A stretch of DNA of 64,000 nucleotides from Ixodes scapularis (taxonomy: Eukaryota; Arthropoda; Arachnida; Ixodida; Ixodidae), in assembly GCF_016920785.2 (NCBI RefSeq), contig NW_024609857.1, positions 128,891,094 to 128,955,093 of the forward strand, given 5' to 3'. A model generated the notes under the pieces. That model had not been told where the DNA came from. It worked only from the letters and a program-made list of their open reading frames with translations, and did not search any database. Below are positions 53,909-64,000 of this stretch, one piece after another. Both the position numbers and the translations under genes were made by a program. How positions within the stretch are numbered: position 1 is the first letter of the stretch; each line of letters starts with the position of its first letter.

Positions 53909-56789
53909 CGGACCAAGTCTGGTTGGCCGTGACGTGATTCGAGCCTTCTGCCTTCTTCCAACTCAGCTGTTGTCCTTGAAGACAGAGCAACATGGAGACT
54001 TGAATCAGGTATTGGCAGAATACCAAGAACTTTTTCAACCGGGTTTGGGTCTCATCAAAGGACCGGAAATACATTTGCACGTGAACCCAGGAGCGACACC
54101 AAAGTTCTGGAAGGCCAGACCTGTGGCGTACGGGCTACGACAGAAGGTTACCGACGAGATCGACCGCCTGGTGGAGAACGGTATCCTCTCTCCTGTTACC
54201 CATTCTGAATGGGCAACCCCAGTCGTGCCGGTCGTTAAGAAAAACGGCTGTATCAGGCTCTGCGGGGATTTTAAACTCACCTTGAACAAGGCTTGTCCAA
54301 CGGAGCAGTACCCGTTACCACTGATTGAGGACATTTTCGCATCACTGAATGGCGGTGACCTTTTCAGTACGCTGGACCTTCGCGAAGCCTATAACCAAAT
54401 TCCATTAGACGAGGAGTCCAAGAAGTTGACGGTGATCAACACGCACAAGGGCCTATATTGCTACAACCGGCTACCTTTTGGTGTTGCGTCGGCCCCTTCA
54501 ATCTTCCAGAGGAGAATGGAGACCTTGTTACAAGGCATTTCTGGAGTTCAAGTGTACTTGGATGATGTCCTGGTAGCGGAAAAGAAGGGGGACAGCGGTG
54601 AAAGGCTACGTCAGGTACTGCAAGTTCTCCGTGATAACGGAGTCAAACTGAACAAGGAGAAATGTTGCTTCCGGAAAGCAGAAGTTATCTACCTTGGACA
54701 CAGGATTGACACAAAAGGGCTGCATCCAACCGGCAAGAACCTGGAGGCCCTCCAGCATGCCCCAGCACCAACGAACGTCAGCGAGCTTCGCTCGTTCCTG
54801 GGCCTCATAACTTATTATAACTGGTTTGTGCAAAACATGGCAACATTGTTGTCCCCCTTGTACGCACTGTTGCAAAAGGGAGTAAAATGGCATTGGGGAA
54901 CAGATGAAGACAGGGCGTTTCAACGAGCAAAAACAATCCTGAGTGAGTCCAACATGTTAGCTCACTATGACCCAACGAAGCCCTTGCTTCTTGAATGTGA
55001 CGCTTCACCACATGGAATTGGTGCCGTCCTTTCCCACCGTTGTGGAAGCGAAGTGAAGCCTGTCGGTTTTCGTTCTCGGACACTGACGAGTGCTGAGAAG
55101 AACTACTCCCAACTGGAACGAGAAGCCTTGGCATTGGTGTTCGCTGTCACGAAGTTTAAGGACTACTTGTTGGGTAGGGAGTTCACTCTGGTTACAGATC
55201 ACAAGCCCTTGGTAGGTCTCTTTCATCATGACAAGGCCGTGCCGACGATGGCTGCGGCTAGAATTCAACGGTGGGCCATCATCCTGGGTGGATACAGCTA
55301 TCGCATCGAGTACCGGCCAGGGACAAGCAACGCCAATGCCGATGCCATGAGTAGACTTCCCCTTCAAGCGGATTCGCAGGAACTACAAGAGGAGGATCTT
55401 CCTGAAATAATTGCTTCCTTGGAGGAGCTGGATAACGGCTTGGTGTCAGCGAAACAGGTGGCACAGATGACCGCGGAAGACAAGACGTTGCGTAGCGTCA
55501 TCAGTTATATCCAGCGCGGATGGCCGCGGAAGCTATTGATGGAGCAAGAGGGGCTTCGACCTTTCTGGAGCAGGAAAGACGAGCTTTCGGTGCATCACAG
55601 CTTGCTGTACTGGGGAAACCGAGTCGTTGTTCCAAAAAAGGCTCGCGAAGCTGTCCTCAAGCTCCTCCACGAGACCCACCAAGGTGCGTCGGCCATGAAG
55701 ACGGTTGCTCGCTCAAAGTTCTGGTGGCCCTCATTGGACTCGGCTATCGTAGACCTCACCCAGAGATGTGAGACATGTATTCAAGCGGCTTCTATGCCAG
55801 CAGCGCAGAAACCTGTCGATTGGCCGGTGACCGGTGAACCCTGGTCGAGGTTACACTTGGATTATGCCGGGCCCGTCGAAGGAAAGATGATCCTGATTGT
55901 CATCGACGCATACTCGAAGTGGATTGAAGCTACAGCTACCAATCATGCAACGTCGGATTCCACAATCCGACAGCTTCGGGAGCTTTTCAGCCGTTTTGGA
56001 ATCCCACGGACTGTCGTCGCGGATAATGGTACACCATTTACAAGTGAAGAGTTCTCTCAGTTCCTAAAGAGGAACCACGTGGAGCACTACCGCACGGCCC
56101 CCTATCATCCACAATCGAACGGCCTCGCCGAACGAGCCGTACGTACTGTTAAGGATGCCTTGAAGAAGACAAGCGGGTCCACACTGGACGTCAAGTTGTG
56201 TCGACTGCTTCTCAATCATCGGCGCACGCCTGTGACTTCGGGCAAGTCTCCATCCCAGTTACTTTTGGGATACCAGATCCGGTCACGTTTGGACACGTGC
56301 TTTCCGGACAAGAGGTCAGAGCTGACTGCACAGGGCGGGAGTCAGCCCACTCCGCCATTTTTTAAACCGGGCAGAAAGATATTCTTCCGAAACTTTGGTA
56401 AGGGTCCAAAGTGGCTGCCGGGAATCGTCAAGAGCGCAGAAGGCTCACGCATGGTGACGATACAAACCAATTCGGACCTGGTGCGTCGCCATCTTGACCA
56501 AGTTCGCCAGCGGCACACAGAAGACCCACTTGGGTTTCCGGAATGGACTGACCCAGAGGCGCCACTCACACCTACATCAGAGAGCAAGGTTCCCTGCGAC
56601 GGAGCTCTAGCTGAACGAGGGCTGGACCCATTGCCGGGCCCGAATCCCACTGATTCAATTCCCGCAAACCCAAGTTCATCTAAAAGTCCCTCAACAAACC
56701 AGAACCAGCCCCTCTCAACTCCTGTGCCACTTCCACGGCGCTCGACTCGAGAGAGAAAAAAGGTTCAGCCCTTCCAGTCTTCTTTTTAA
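53862..56789 (+). CDS. Pol: protease C-terminal part, RT, RNase H, integrase
   Basis: A 975-codon open frame. The rest of the protease comes first (GCNGPSLVGRDVI). RT has LDLREAYNQIPLDEE and the catalytic YLDDVLV box. RNase H has LECDASPHGIGAVLS, the QLEREALALVFAV block and TDHKPL. Integrase has an H-x-H-...-C-x2-C finger (HETHQGASA, RCETC) and a DDE core (HLDYAGPV, VVADNGTPFTSEEF, HPQSNGLAERAVR). A GPKWLPGIV motif follows, resembling the GPY/F module. All catalytic residues expected are present. Integrase is the last domain, as usual in Ty3/Gypsy. Expression requires linking to the upstream gag frame; the A10 tract at 53873-53882 is where the frames part. Confidence 0.95.
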   Translation: MKDVKKKAELTVLGCNGPSLVGRDVIRAFCLLPTQLLSLKTEQHGDLNQVLAEYQELFQPGLGLIKGPEIHLHVNPGATPKFWKARPVAYGLRQKVTDEIDRLVENGILSPVTHSEWATPVVPVVKKNGCIRLCGDFKLTLNKACPTEQYPLPLIEDIFASLNGGDLFSTLDLREAYNQIPLDEESKKLTVINTHKGLYCYNRLPFGVASAPSIFQRRMETLLQGISGVQVYLDDVLVAEKKGDSGERLRQVLQVLRDNGVKLNKEKCCFRKAEVIYLGHRIDTKGLHPTGKNLEALQHAPAPTNVSELRSFLGLITYYNWFVQNMATLLSPLYALLQKGVKWHWGTDEDRAFQRAKTILSESNMLAHYDPTKPLLLECDASPHGIGAVLSHRCGSEVKPVGFRSRTLTSAEKNYSQLEREALALVFAVTKFKDYLLGREFTLVTDHKPLVGLFHHDKAVPTMAAARIQRWAIILGGYSYRIEYRPGTSNANADAMSRLPLQADSQELQEEDLPEIIASLEELDNGLVSAKQVAQMTAEDKTLRSVISYIQRGWPRKLLMEQEGLRPFWSRKDELSVHHSLLYWGNRVVVPKKAREAVLKLLHETHQGASAMKTVARSKFWWPSLDSAIVDLTQRCETCIQAASMPAAQKPVDWPVTGEPWSRLHLDYAGPVEGKMILIVIDAYSKWIEATATNHATSDSTIRQLRELFSRFGIPRTVVADNGTPFTSEEFSQFLKRNHVEHYRTAPYHPQSNGLAERAVRTVKDALKKTSGSTLDVKLCRLLLNHRRTPVTSGKSPSQLLLGYQIRSRLDTCFPDKRSELTAQGGSQPTPPFFKPGRKIFFRNFGKGPKWLPGIVKSAEGSRMVTIQTNSDLVRRHLDQVRQRHTEDPLGFPEWTDPEAPLTPTSESKVPCDGALAERGLDPLPGPNPTDSIPANPSSSKSPSTNQNQPLSTPVPLPRRSTRERKKVQPFQSSF

Positions 56790-56800
56790 GGGGGAAGATA
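56786..56800 (+). other. Polypurine tract
   Basis: AAGGGGGAAGATA directly before the 3' LTR, the primer for plus-strand DNA synthesis. Confidence 0.8.
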
Positions 56801-56970
56801 TGATGGGAACTGAGACTAGACGACGACGACAACACACACTCGTCTGGAGCCGAGCGCGCGAGCGGCGGTTCGGCATCCGCCATCATGAAGTAAAGACGTT
56901 TACTGTCCTGGCTCTTCAGTTCTTAGTAGAACATATCGCCACACCGGCGATTCGGTAGTACTTTACCACA
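56801..56970 (+). repeat. 3' LTR
   Basis: 170 bp, identical by eye to 52569-52738. Confidence 0.95.
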
Positions 56971-57033
56971 GGAACGCTCGGAACCAATCGGATCCTCGAG
57001 CCCGTATAGCGCTGCCGCGTACACACGCCAACA

Positions 57034-57159
57034 ATATGAAGGTGAACGCCGGACCGTCGACCGCTCCGTGCTATCAGCGCCATGACGTGGCTGCCACGAC
57101 AGCCGCGTCATGGCGCTGATAGCACGAAGCGGTCAACGGCCCGGCGTTCACCTTCATAT
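57034..57159. repeat. Palindromic insertion in MITE A copy 2
   Basis: ATATGAAGGTGAACGCCGG on the left and CCGGCGTTCACCTTCATAT on the right are exact inverse copies at the ends. The arms (about 58 bp) diverge slightly inward around a centre near 57096. The corresponding place in copy 1 (about 11869) lacks it. Confidence 0.8.
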
Positions 57160-57617
57160 CGCACACGACTGTACATCCAGGACCTTTCTACGCTCGCCGC
57201 TCAACGGCGCTTGACCTCACTACCCTTTCTAGTATGCGCCGCCTTTTCCACTGCTTGGTGGCGGGTATGTCGACGGGTCATTTCTTGTTTCCGTACTTTA
57301 TAAACTGCATTTGTTTCCTTTCTGATCTAAAATACTGAATAAAAAATACTTTCACAAATAATTGAAACGGTTCGCACCACTTATATTTTGTTTTTTAGCG
57401 GCTCTGACCAGTAGTAATCCCAGGACTGAAGGCCTCGCATATTGTGCGCTTTCGGCACTACGGGTCACCCCCGTAGTTGGAGGAGGTGTCCGCGTTTGGT
57501 TAAAATATGACGCACTGATATTCAGTTACTCTCTCCGTGCCCGCTGGTTTGCCCGAACCCCAAGAGACGTGGAAACTGCAAAAAAGGTAGACGCTTAAAT
57601 GTGATTGCAGGGCCCCT

Positions 57618-58263
57618 TTAAAGGGATACTAGAACAAAATTTTGGAGCTTATTTTTTGGTTTTTATGTGTTCAAAGGAGCAGTATCACATCGAACACACC
57701 AATATCTTGTTAAAAAAGTCACGAAAAGGAATTTTAAAACAAATTAAATGATTAGCAAAAAGCACCTGGTGGATGTTGCTAACACTTTGTTTGTAATGCC
57801 CGTCTAGAAACCTTGAAAGTTAGTGACGGTAACTGTCTCGCCTCCGACCACGACGAGAGAAGAAAGGAAGGAGGACCTCTCCTCTTCCGGAGAATTCCTT
57901 TTGTGTGTTCCAGAATTAGCTATTGTCCCCCTACAAGATTATAGAAGATTAACCCGTCACTCAAAATTCATACAAAAGCAGCCGCTTCGGTGACTGGAAC
58001 GACTAGACCATCCTCTCGATGTCAGCCTCGCCGTGGCTTTGCTCGTCTCGAGACGAACTACGTCACGATTCCGTTAGATGTCGCGTGCTCTCCGCTGGCT
58101 TTTCTCCGAGCCCTTGCCAGAGTGGGCCGTTTATAACGAAAAATAGAGCCACCAGGCTCCAAATACAAACGTGTGATTGTCATTTACAGATGTTGTAGGT
58201 CATATTCAACCTATTTTTGAACACGACGGGTATATTTCAAATTTCGTTAAAGTATGCCTTTAA
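57618..58263. mobile_element. TTAA MITE family B, copy 2
   Basis: TTAAAGGGATACT at the left and AGTATGCCTTTAA at the right. The body matches 37218-38414 without that copy's insertion. It shares its left TTAA with MITE A copy 2. Confidence 0.75.
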
Positions 58264-58325
58264 GAACTTACTGTGCTCAAAAAATACAAAATAAAAACTG
58301 AAATTTTTTATGGCTGAGTAGGGAG

Positions 58326-59302
58326 CTAAAGGACCCCTGAAAAGAAAAAAAAAGTTTTTTTTTTTTAGCAGTCTGGCTGGGACGTGCAAATCAAAATATA
58401 AATTTTCCACAAAAAAAAAAAAAAAAAACATTTAGAGCAATTTTGACAGCAAGAGATTTATTTAAAATTCTGTGCGAGAGTCCATGACGTCACAAGTCAT
58501 TCCGGAATGATCATCTCTGTCGTGAAGGCGAAGCCGATCTACCTCTTGTCCACGCGCCCGAAATGCCGAGAGAGAAAACAAGTGGAAAGGACGTGACTGC
58601 CCACTAAATCGCGTATCGCGCCGTCAATATTGCTCTAAATTTTTTTTTTTTCGCTTAAAGGGGCAGTGCAATGATTTTAATGTTGAAAGAATTGGCAGTT
58701 TGCATTTTCTATATTGTTTATGCAAGCCCAAGTGACCAAAAACGCATCGCCTTTCCTCGAAAAACTGCTATTCTGCTGCGTAATCGCAAAGCAAAAAACA
58801 AATTATTTGTCGATCTGCAGCCGCCTGTTGGGGTAACGGGAACTAAAAGGACGGAGTCTCTGGGGGATATGCGGAAGTAAAAAAAACCTGTCCCCCTCCG
58901 CTGCTACACTCGCCGTCAGCCCCGTGGCGCGACCTTCGACGAGGCTAATCCTTTAAAAAGCGACAATCGCGGAGGAAGTGGCAGGGGGTCTCTGAAGAGA
59001 GGATCCAAGGGGAAACCACGTGAGCCCCCAGAGTACGTCACTTGAAAGTCGACGTGGAGAGTTGAGAGGCGCTTTGACCTTCGATTTGTTTCACTTTTTT
59101 AAAAATAAGAACTAGCGCTCGCAAGAAAATATGGTTTTCTGCTTTTCGTTCCGTAGGTGACGCAGATTAATTTCCGCAGTTAATTGGCCAAAGTCTGAAA
59201 ATTGTTGCACAGCCCCTTTAAGTTTTATTTTTTGACACTTGTGTCCCAACCAGACTGTTTAAAGAAAACATTTTTTTCTTCTTTTCAGGGGTTGCCTTTT
59301 AA
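58326..59302. mobile_element. TTAA MITE family C, copy 2, with MITE D nested
   Basis: The ends resemble copy 1 (9795-10149): CTAAAGGACCCCTGAAAAG on the left and CTTTTCAGGGGTTGCCTTTTAA on the right. The inverted GTCTGG-TGGGAC block lies inside both ends. The left TTAA is mutated to CTAA. Confidence 0.6.
58655..59221. mobile_element. TTAA MITE family D, inside MITE C
   Basis: TTAAAGGGGCAGTGCAATGA on the left and TTGTTGCACAGCCCCTTTAA on the right. TTAA is duplicated at 58655-58658 and 59218-59221. Copy 1 of family C is uninterrupted at the same place (about 10073), so D inserted into C. Confidence 0.75.
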
Positions 59303-60046
59303 AGTAAAAATGGTAAAGCACTTGGGCCATTGGGGTATTTTGTTGGGCAAAACAGGACATGAGAGCAAAATCGAATTGGTCTTATTCTCTTTCTTTTCTC
59401 TTTTCGTTACATCAAACGTCCCAATGGCCCACGGCAAGATTTGTTTTGTTTTTTTCACATTGGCGTGGTAAGAGCGTGAACTCCATGTTAGTCCACATGA
59501 AAATTATGGTTTTTATTTGTAACTTATGGTTGGAGCATGTTTTCCCTTTGACATTTTCACAAGAGAAATGCACCACACTGCCATACCTTAGTGGTAAATC
59601 ACAGTGCCAGAGCATGTGAAACTGATTTTCGAAGTTCAATTAAAGTGGGTTAGGACTGTTTGGCCCATGCCATACATCTGCAACCACAGCATTTAGCATC
59701 GGAGATCTTGGATTCGTTTTTCACAGTTCTCTGATTTTGTCACATTTGTTACCTCTTGCATCAACTGCACCACTGCAGTTTCATATTTGTCCACGGATTG
59801 GATTTGCTTGTAGAGTGGTGTCTATTTGGAACAATTTTAGTCAGTTGCTTGTCTTCTTAATAATAAAAAAAGAGATTGTCCCTCTTATGCTTGATGCTGT
59901 GATTAAGCTATTTTCTTCCTTTTTAAGTTCCAGGCTCCCTTTCTTTTCAACACATCTCTCTCTCTCTTCTTCCTTTTTTGTGAGACCCCTGCCGTTTTTG
60001 TTTTGCAAGCCAACAGCCTCTGTTTTTTGTTCTGGTTTGTTTTCAG
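59303..60046. other. No recognisable gene
   Basis: AT-rich, ending in a long pyrimidine tract (59930-60045). Confidence 0.35.
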
Positions 60047-60147
60047 CCAGTGGCTGGCGTCGCAAAGCTAAGTTTGAACGTGCATTCTCTAGAGAGCAAT
60101 GGAAACGGCGACGACGGCCAGGAGGAAAAAGAGTTTGAATGGCCGTG
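60047..60147 (+). CDS. Possible internal exon of an unidentified gene
   Basis: A strong pyrimidine tract and TTTTCAG acceptor precede an open segment encoding LSLNVHSLESNGNGDDGQEE and KEFEWPC, then a GTACGT donor. The acidic, gene-like wording and good splice signals suggest an exon, but I do not recognise the family. The reading frame and boundaries (an alternative donor lies 4 bp on) are uncertain. Confidence 0.25.
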
Positions 60148-63100
60148 CAGTACGTATGCCAGCATTTTCTGGTGTCTCTTACTCTCAAGCTGGGTGCAAG
60201 ACCTGGCATTACTTCTCTCAATGTTGGGGTTACCGTATGTCTGAACTCCGACCGGTACTGCCAGTTTTTAGCACATGCCGCGCATGGTGTCCGGTTCGCT
60301 CCCCAGACCGGCATGCATTTGCCCGTGTCCTATGGTTATCTGTGGGAGAATGGTTAAAAACACTGATATATTACGAAACAAAGTTTTTCTTTAAACACTG
60401 CTCAATACGTTTTGACAGAAGAGCAAGCATAACAAAAAGTTGAATTTCTTGCCCACAATGTGCAATTTAAATGAAAACAATATCTGTAGCACGGTTGCTC
60501 AATGCAGGTGCTATGGTACCATCACGTATTTGAGGACGGAGGTGCGACGTGGTTAATTCTCATAGCCGTCCTGGTTGGGGTCGTGGATGGCATTGACAGC
60601 TGCCACCAGTGATTCGTGAAGTTGGTAAACACGGTGGAAGTTTCTAAAACCATCCAATATTACGCATAGCCAAAGTGGGAGCTTGCGTAACTCGAGTAAT
60701 GTCTGAAAGTAACTTTCAAGCAGACGACAGGAAGACTCCCTCTTTGGCACGTCGTTACTGGCGGGATGCTGGGGCTCCCAGTTTTTTTTCTCTTGGCGCT
60801 GCACGGCCGACAGGAAAACCCGACTTCCCTGGTCTCGCGCCAAGAGCGAAGAGAAAAAAATGTCTCCCTTCTTCGGCGCACGTGGCAACAAATACGGACG
60901 AGGTCGTAATCTCTGCAAAGTGTTGCCGTAAAGCTATCATTGTAAAAACAAAGAAAAAATGAGGTTTCATCTGGAATAGCGATGAGCAACGAGCTGACAT
61001 CGTGAGTGCACAAAAGCGGAGAAGGGATGCGTCGCATACCCCTTCTGGTTGCCACAGCAGGGTCGCCCCGGTGGTCTTTGTTCCGTCCTTTCTTTTGGCG
61101 ATTGGTTGTACGATACCCTAGCTGTCAAAAGACTGTTGTTTGTCTACACTCTCATTTATTTTATGGTTGAACCAGAGCGTTTAACTGGTTGCATGTTTAC
61201 AAGGCATTGAGTGTGCTTCGGGTCCTCCATCCAAAACAAGGGGAGATCTCTTGTCCCAATGCCTGTTCCCAAGGCACGGAAGGCCTTGGTAATGAGTCCA
61301 TTGTCTTTGAGTCCCACATTTGTCTTCACCACGCAGGTTTGGGAAACTAGAAAATGCTCGGGGGAAGCCACCAACGTGTTGAGCTGAATGCCATCTACAA
61401 TGGCCAGGCTGTTTCTATTGTTACGGCATCCTTCGCGTTAGACAGCTATAGTCTGGGACACCCATCTTGACACATGCTTGTGTTCCGAAGCAACATATGG
61501 GACAAGAGACCAATGGACGCCCAAGTGCGCGAGCTCAAGAGTATGCTTGGTAAAGAGCAAATGCTCTTTGCCAAGTATACAACTCCTCACAGGAGGAATG
61601 CTCGCCGATGATACATAGTAACGTGCTTTGACAATCTGGTTGGCTCACTGTGGCCCTTTCACCATTTGCCAAGTTATGGTGAAACGGAGAAGTAGTAACC
61701 GCTGTCAGCTCCTTTCCTCTTTCTGCGGAGCCGACTGCTGTTGGCTCCATGGAAAGAGTGGTTGTCTTGCGTACTGCAGTTTTCTGCCTGTTTTTGCTTA
61801 ATAGTGGTTCCTTTTCATCCATCATCCCTACATTTTAAATGTGCCGTACTAGCTGCTGGAGCCCCTCTAGAGATGGTCACTTGCAAGTCATACTTGGGCT
61901 GATGGCAGCAGGCAGTGCCTTGGTCAACATTAGGATTTTCTTGCGAAAATAGAAGAACGGAGGAAGAAAAAATAAGAAGGTTCGAGAATTTGTGGAGGGA
62001 AGGGTGATATTACACAAAATCAACGAATTTGTTTATTCTTTAGGCCGATGAGGGGTTAATTGTTTATTTTGGGGTGAAGGATCTCCAGCACGGTGACCTC
62101 CAGTAAGTGGCAGTTCGTTAGGTGCCAGGAAAAAACCAATAACCAAATTAACCTTTTCTGGGACAGCTGGCGCTAGCTACCGCCCGATACAAAGTGTATA
62201 TTTACCCACTTCTATCCACCTACTCGACGTCGTGTTAACTATGATTGGGCGAAATAAGGGCAATAAGTCGGTTCGAGTCATTCGAGTGACTTGACAGCCA
62301 GCAAAACAGAGCAACTTGCGGGTAGGTTTTTGAAAATTTTGAAATAAGTTTAGCTCTGGACGCTCTGGAGTGAAATGGAGTAAACTTATGCGGATTAAAA
62401 ATAACGTCACTCTGGTTCGATGACGTCATTGTTACAAGTGGGACAGCGAGACGCAGAAAAGAATGCGTACCACAGACTCGACCCTCGGATTCTTTTCAGC
62501 GGGCGACGTCGACACGGTGCAGTGCACGATCTCGTAAATATTGTCGTTTCTCCCCGTTGAAGAAAGTTTCCTGGTAAGTGCAATGACAAGGAAACCGTGT
62601 TATTTACGCTAACTGTTTAGGGACGTTTTCGTAGTGACGTTTGCGTGGTCTGAGGAACTATTAGTAGCCGGCTCCGAAGTTGCTCTGTCATGCATATGAC
62701 AACACGCCGGTTTCGTTTAGTTCGAACTTTGATCGACGGACTCAAGAAATGAAACTCCCCGCTGCGGGCTGGTGGCTCGATGTCGCCTTCCCACCGGATC
62801 GCAGGCGATCGCATCAAATGCAAACTAGGAAACCAATTTGTTATCGGTATCTGAAACTAATCGCGGATTCCTGGCATATTGACGCTTCTTGTTTTATTTC
62901 ATACGCACACGTCGCTAATTTGGGCGGAATAAAGTGTCTCTGGCACGCTCTTGATGCTTCTTCGTTTTTTAACAAAAATTGCTGTCTTTGGCAGTTTTAT
63001 TACTTTTTTACGAAAGGAGGTAGGCTACAATGTGTGAGCTCCTTGCCCCTTTTATTCTCTTGTCTCTCTGCCGCCGCCTCCATTCGTTCTTGACGTTCTA

Positions 63101-63758
63101 GCCTCGCGTAAACACCAGCAGCGAGTCGCGTTAGATTTTCTCTCCTTCGACGTCAAACGTAAATAAGCCCCGACCGCACGGGCTCTCGCCTTTCTCTCAG
63201 CCTTGCAGGCCACCCGGGGTAACGTTTCCCCTGCAAATAAAGGTTATTATTAGTAAAACTTGTCTTCCTCTTGCCCAAATCCTAATTTTTTTTTCTTTTT
63301 AAATACAGGATTAGGTATAGAGGTTGTCAAGGGGATGCCAAATAAACTAGCTCAAAAAAAAAAAAAAGTAGAAAAGCCATATTTTGGTAGCACACCCAAG
63401 CTGGCTTGCTCAACAACCGAGTTAACGTAGGGGAGTTAAATACCCTTACTTCCAAGGACCGGTGCTCAAAGGGGAACCCGATGCCCGTTCCACCGCACGG
63501 CTGATGACTACCAACGAGGGCGGTCGCTACGCTGGGTTTGCCAACGCCGTGCCAATAGCGATGATCCCTGTATCCAACAACAGCGTTTATTGGGAAACTG
63601 GGGTCCTCAACAAGGTACTGCGGTCAAGCGAGCCGTGGACACAAGATGTCCGCAGCGCCTGCCGACTGGAGAGCCAAATGGGATTGCGAGCGGAGTCATC
63701 GCCAATGGGCCGAGCTCGCGGCGCCACTTGTCGTCGCAGGAGTTCAGACAAGAGCTCT
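60148..63758. other. No gene assigned
   Basis: Minus frames at 60553-60918 (ending LVAAVNAIHDPNQDGYEN), 61156-61374 and 61535-61825 are open, but I cannot place them in a family. A CRE-like TGACGTCA at 62421 and a CCTGGTAAGTGC donor at about 62571 could mark a plus-strand promoter and non-coding first exon; this is weak. A + frame from 63462 onward is interrupted by the MITE below. Confidence 0.3.
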
Positions 63759-63766
63759 CAGCAGAC

Positions 63767-63909
63767 CAGTGGTGTCACTAGGGTCAGCGGCACCTGGGAT
63801 GTTGACCCGTGGCAACACCCCCCCCCCCACCTCCTCGTGGCCTGCCGCGACACCCCCCGGAGTGCTGCACCCGGGTCGGTCCCCCCGCACCCCCCTTGTG
63901 ACGCCACTG
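63767..63909. mobile_element. 143-bp hAT-like MITE with perfect 8-bp target duplication
   Basis: The ends CAGTGGTGTCACTAGGG and CCCCTTGTGACGCCACTG are inverted copies. CAGCAGAC is exactly duplicated (63759-63766 and 63910-63917). It interrupts an open segment of unknown identity. An 8-bp duplication with CAGTGG ends fits hAT. Confidence 0.8.
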
Positions 63910-64000
63910 CAGCAGACGGACGTCCGCTCGGAGGAGGGACTGCCGACTGTCAGTGCCAAGGGAATCGCTAGCGTTAAATCTTCGCCGGTTGGACGAGCTC

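Larger units (their letters stand above)
52569..56970 (+). mobile_element. Young Ty3/Gypsy LTR retrotransposon
   Basis: A 4,402-bp element with a 5' LTR (52569-52738), a gag-protease frame, a pol frame and a 3' LTR (56801-56970). The two 170-bp LTRs appear identical over their whole length, starting TGATGGGAAC and ending TTTACCACA. GGAAC flanks both sides (52564-52568 and 56971-56975). The primer-binding site begins TGGCGACGAGG at 52740, and a purine tract (AAGGGGGAAGATA) directly precedes the 3' LTR. No envelope-like frame follows pol. Identical LTRs imply very recent insertion. Confidence 0.95.
52077..57621. mobile_element. TTAA MITE family A, copy 2, interrupted by a Gypsy element and a palindrome
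   Basis: The borders are TTAAAGGGGCC (from 52077) and GGCCCCTTTAA (to 57621), a perfect 11-bp inverted pair including TTAA. The MITE body is 52077-52568 plus 56971-57617 and matches copy 1 at 11434-12353. The right TTAA (57618-57621) is also the left TTAA of MITE B copy 2. Confidence 0.8.

Noticed and set aside
63462..63971. 169-codon plus frame as a gene
   Set aside because: Its downstream part crosses the MITE with an 8-bp duplication, so the frame as given is artificial.
1..64000. CRISPR array or bacterial-type system
   Set aside because: No regularly spaced identical repeats with unique spacers and no prokaryotic genes. Split genes and eukaryotic elements rule out that context.

Overview
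The window looks like nuclear DNA of an arthropod, most likely a hard tick (inference). It is eukaryotic: genes are split by GT-AG introns, poly(A) signals follow them, a tRNA-Ser gene has internal A and B boxes and no encoded CCA, and transposable elements occupy much of the sequence. Two conserved animal genes lie on the + strand: an internal exon of a TRPC4AP (TRUSS)-like gene at 3367-3665, and three exons of the mitochondrial ribosomal protein gene MRPL49 (41623-41827, 47206-47333, 48728-48874). The 38 kb between them carries two long intact genes on the - strand, at 17119-19975 and 25495-28574. Each encodes a THAP-domain P-element-type transposase (about 900 and 948 aa) with the same two-exon layout and with the putative DDE residues preserved.

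Left part (1-16950): a small TA-flanked MITE, a decayed 'Mutator' (PF20700-like) transposase, the TRPC4AP exon, several TIR elements and inverted repeats, the tRNA-Ser(AGA), a solo-LTR-like copy and a broken Ty3/Gypsy pol remnant with one LTR (12354-14324). Centre (17-38 kb): the two P-type genes, a hAT-like element with an 8-bp target duplication, and a 6.7 kb Mutator-like composite (30481-37212). The composite has terminal GGGACCATTTTGTCC motifs, a C-terminal MULE transposase exon and a large internal inverted repeat with 2.2 kb arms. Right part (38-64 kb): a TIR element filled with TGACGTCA-type tandem repeats, a near-perfect 116-bp palindrome, MRPL49 with a hAT-inside-hAT nest in its intron, and a young Ty3/Gypsy retrotransposon (52569-56970). 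That retrotransposon has two identical 170-bp LTRs and a GGAAC target duplication. It sits in a repeat whose empty counterpart is also in this window. Next to it is a run of TTAA-bounded MITEs, one nested in another and two sharing a TTAA.

How it fits together: the host genes are islands in a landscape of repeated transposon invasion. At least seven element types can be argued from termini or coding domains: P, two Mutator lineages, hAT-like, TTAA/piggyBac-like MITEs, Tc1/mariner-like MITEs, Ty3/Gypsy, and a retroposon with an (ATT)n tail. The two P-type genes are the only non-retroviral transposase ORFs that look intact. Both are either recently mobile or kept by selection. No CRISPR array or bacterial operon is present.
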